Origin: an uncultured Fibrobacter sp.
Lineage (GTDB): Bacteria; Fibrobacterota; Fibrobacteria; Fibrobacterales; Fibrobacteraceae
Length of the DNA stretch: 64,000 bases
Direction: 5' to 3'
Assembly (NCBI RefSeq): GCF_900316465.1
Contig: NZ_ONDD01000003.1
Span: 57,864-121,863 of the forward strand
The position numbers and the translations under genes are program-made. How positions within the stretch are numbered: position 1 is the first letter of the stretch; the number at the start of each line of letters is the position of its first letter. Below the pieces are notes generated by a model. The model saw only the letters and a program-made list of their open reading frames with translations, made no database searches and was not told the DNA's origin. Shown here in pieces: positions 63,356 to 64,000 of the stretch.

Positions 63356-64000
63356 ACTTGTCAGTGAGCACTGCAACACCGGGGAGGACTTTGCCTTCGA
63401 GGAGTTCGAGGGAAGCGCCACCACCCGTAGAGGTGTGGGTCACCTTCTTGTCTGCGCCGTACTTCTTGGCAGCCGTAGCGGTATCGCCACCACCGATCAC
63501 GGTGATTGCGCCAGCAGCGGTAGCTTCGACGATAGCGTCAGCCATAGCCTTGGTAGCCTTTTCGAAGGCTTCGAATTCGAACACGCCTGCAGGACCGTTC
63601 CAAACGATGGTCTTTGCGGACTTGATAGCGTTCACGAAGAGCTTGGTGGATTCAGCGCCCACATCGAGGCCCATCCAGCCAGCCGGAATGCCTTCGGCGT
63701 CAGAAACAGCCTTGGTAGCAGCGTCGGCAGCGAACTTGTCAGCAGCGATGTAGTCGACCGGGAGGATGATTTCCTTGCCGGCAGCCTTAGCCTTGGCCAT
63801 CAGATCCGGAACGAGCTTGGCGCCTTCTTCGTCAAACAGAGAAGAACCGATTTCGATGTTGTTGAGAACCTTCTTGAAGGTGAAAGCCATGCCACCGCCG
63901 ATGATAATCTTGTCGGCCTTGTCGAGGAGGTTGTTGATGAGCTGGATCTTGTCAGCGACCTTTGCACCGCCGAGGATGGCGAGGAACGGACGCGGAGGAT
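63354..64000 (-). CDS. pgk: Phosphoglycerate kinase, partial (C-terminal part)
   Basis: The C-terminal 215 codons of phosphoglycerate kinase, which makes ATP from 1,3-bisphosphoglycerate in glycolysis; the 5' end lies beyond the window. The frame continues upstream of ATG 63890 to the edge, reading FLAILGGAKVADKI and IIIGGGMAFTF, both conserved in the family. Further on, AGWMGLDVG, TIVWNGPAGVFE and the nucleotide-binding VIGGGDTATA and THTSTGGGASLE are intact. Confidence 0.96.
   Translation of the reverse strand, partial: PPRPFLAILGGAKVADKIQLINNLLDKADKIIIGGGMAFTFKKVLNNIEIGSSLFDEEGAKLVPDLMAKAKAAGKEIILPVDYIAADKFAADAATKAVSDAEGIPAGWMGLDVGAESTKLFVNAIKSAKTIVWNGPAGVFEFEAFEKATKAMADAIVEATAAGAITVIGGGDTATAAKKYGADKKVTHTSTGGGASLELLEGKVLPGVAVLTDK

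Overview
The window comes from a member of Fibrobacterota, most likely the genus Fibrobacter. The evidence is the fibro-slime surface proteins, secreted GH5, GH11 and GH16 polysaccharidases with Ser-rich linkers, a shared C-terminal sorting-like domain on eight secreted proteins, and promoters resembling the Bacteroidota -33/-7 type. No rRNA, tRNA, CRISPR array or insertion sequence is visible.

Layout. 1-7620: end of a GH5 glycanase, a large GLUG-repeat surface protein broken by a frameshift, and a GH16 glucanase lipoprotein. 7756-15773: a tightly packed signalling operon with an HD-GYP response regulator, a hybrid histidine kinase, two membrane-tethered BMP-family ligand-binding proteins and a second hybrid kinase. 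15842-25118: a GH11 xylanase, YbaK-type deacylase, glycogen phosphorylase, a histidine-phosphatase lipoprotein, an NAD(P)-binding protein, a geranylgeranyl-reductase-type flavoprotein with its ferredoxin, and a GGDEF/EAL protein. 25409-39771: a 13-gene complex I operon (nuoB to nuoN) without nuoA. 39927-48911: two fibro-slime proteins flanking a PEGA/beta-barrel protein. 48981-55074: ispF and two GLUG-repeat proteins, the second with a stop codon inside its signal peptide. 55287-61000: a phosphate island, with phoB/phoR-like genes between two paralogous Na/Pi cotransporters. 61305-64000: a secreted Ig-like protein, a small Cys-motif protein and the end of pgk.

How it fits together. The window serves a fibre-degrading anaerobe: secreted glycanases and surface adhesin-like proteins outside, glycogen turnover and glycolysis inside, and an NADH dehydrogenase that probably feeds menaquinone-linked fumarate reduction. 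Two cyclic-di-GMP phosphodiesterase-type proteins (HD-GYP and EAL) suggest control of surface behaviour.

The least ordinary items are: the BMP/hybrid-kinase/HD-GYP operon; a duplicated promoter block that gives one gene an apparently leaderless start; an ispF ribosome-binding site buried in the upstream terminator; a structured leader and 11-bp repeat boxes in the phosphate island; a 220-nt multi-hairpin element after it; and two GLUG genes each broken near the 5' end while the rest stays open.
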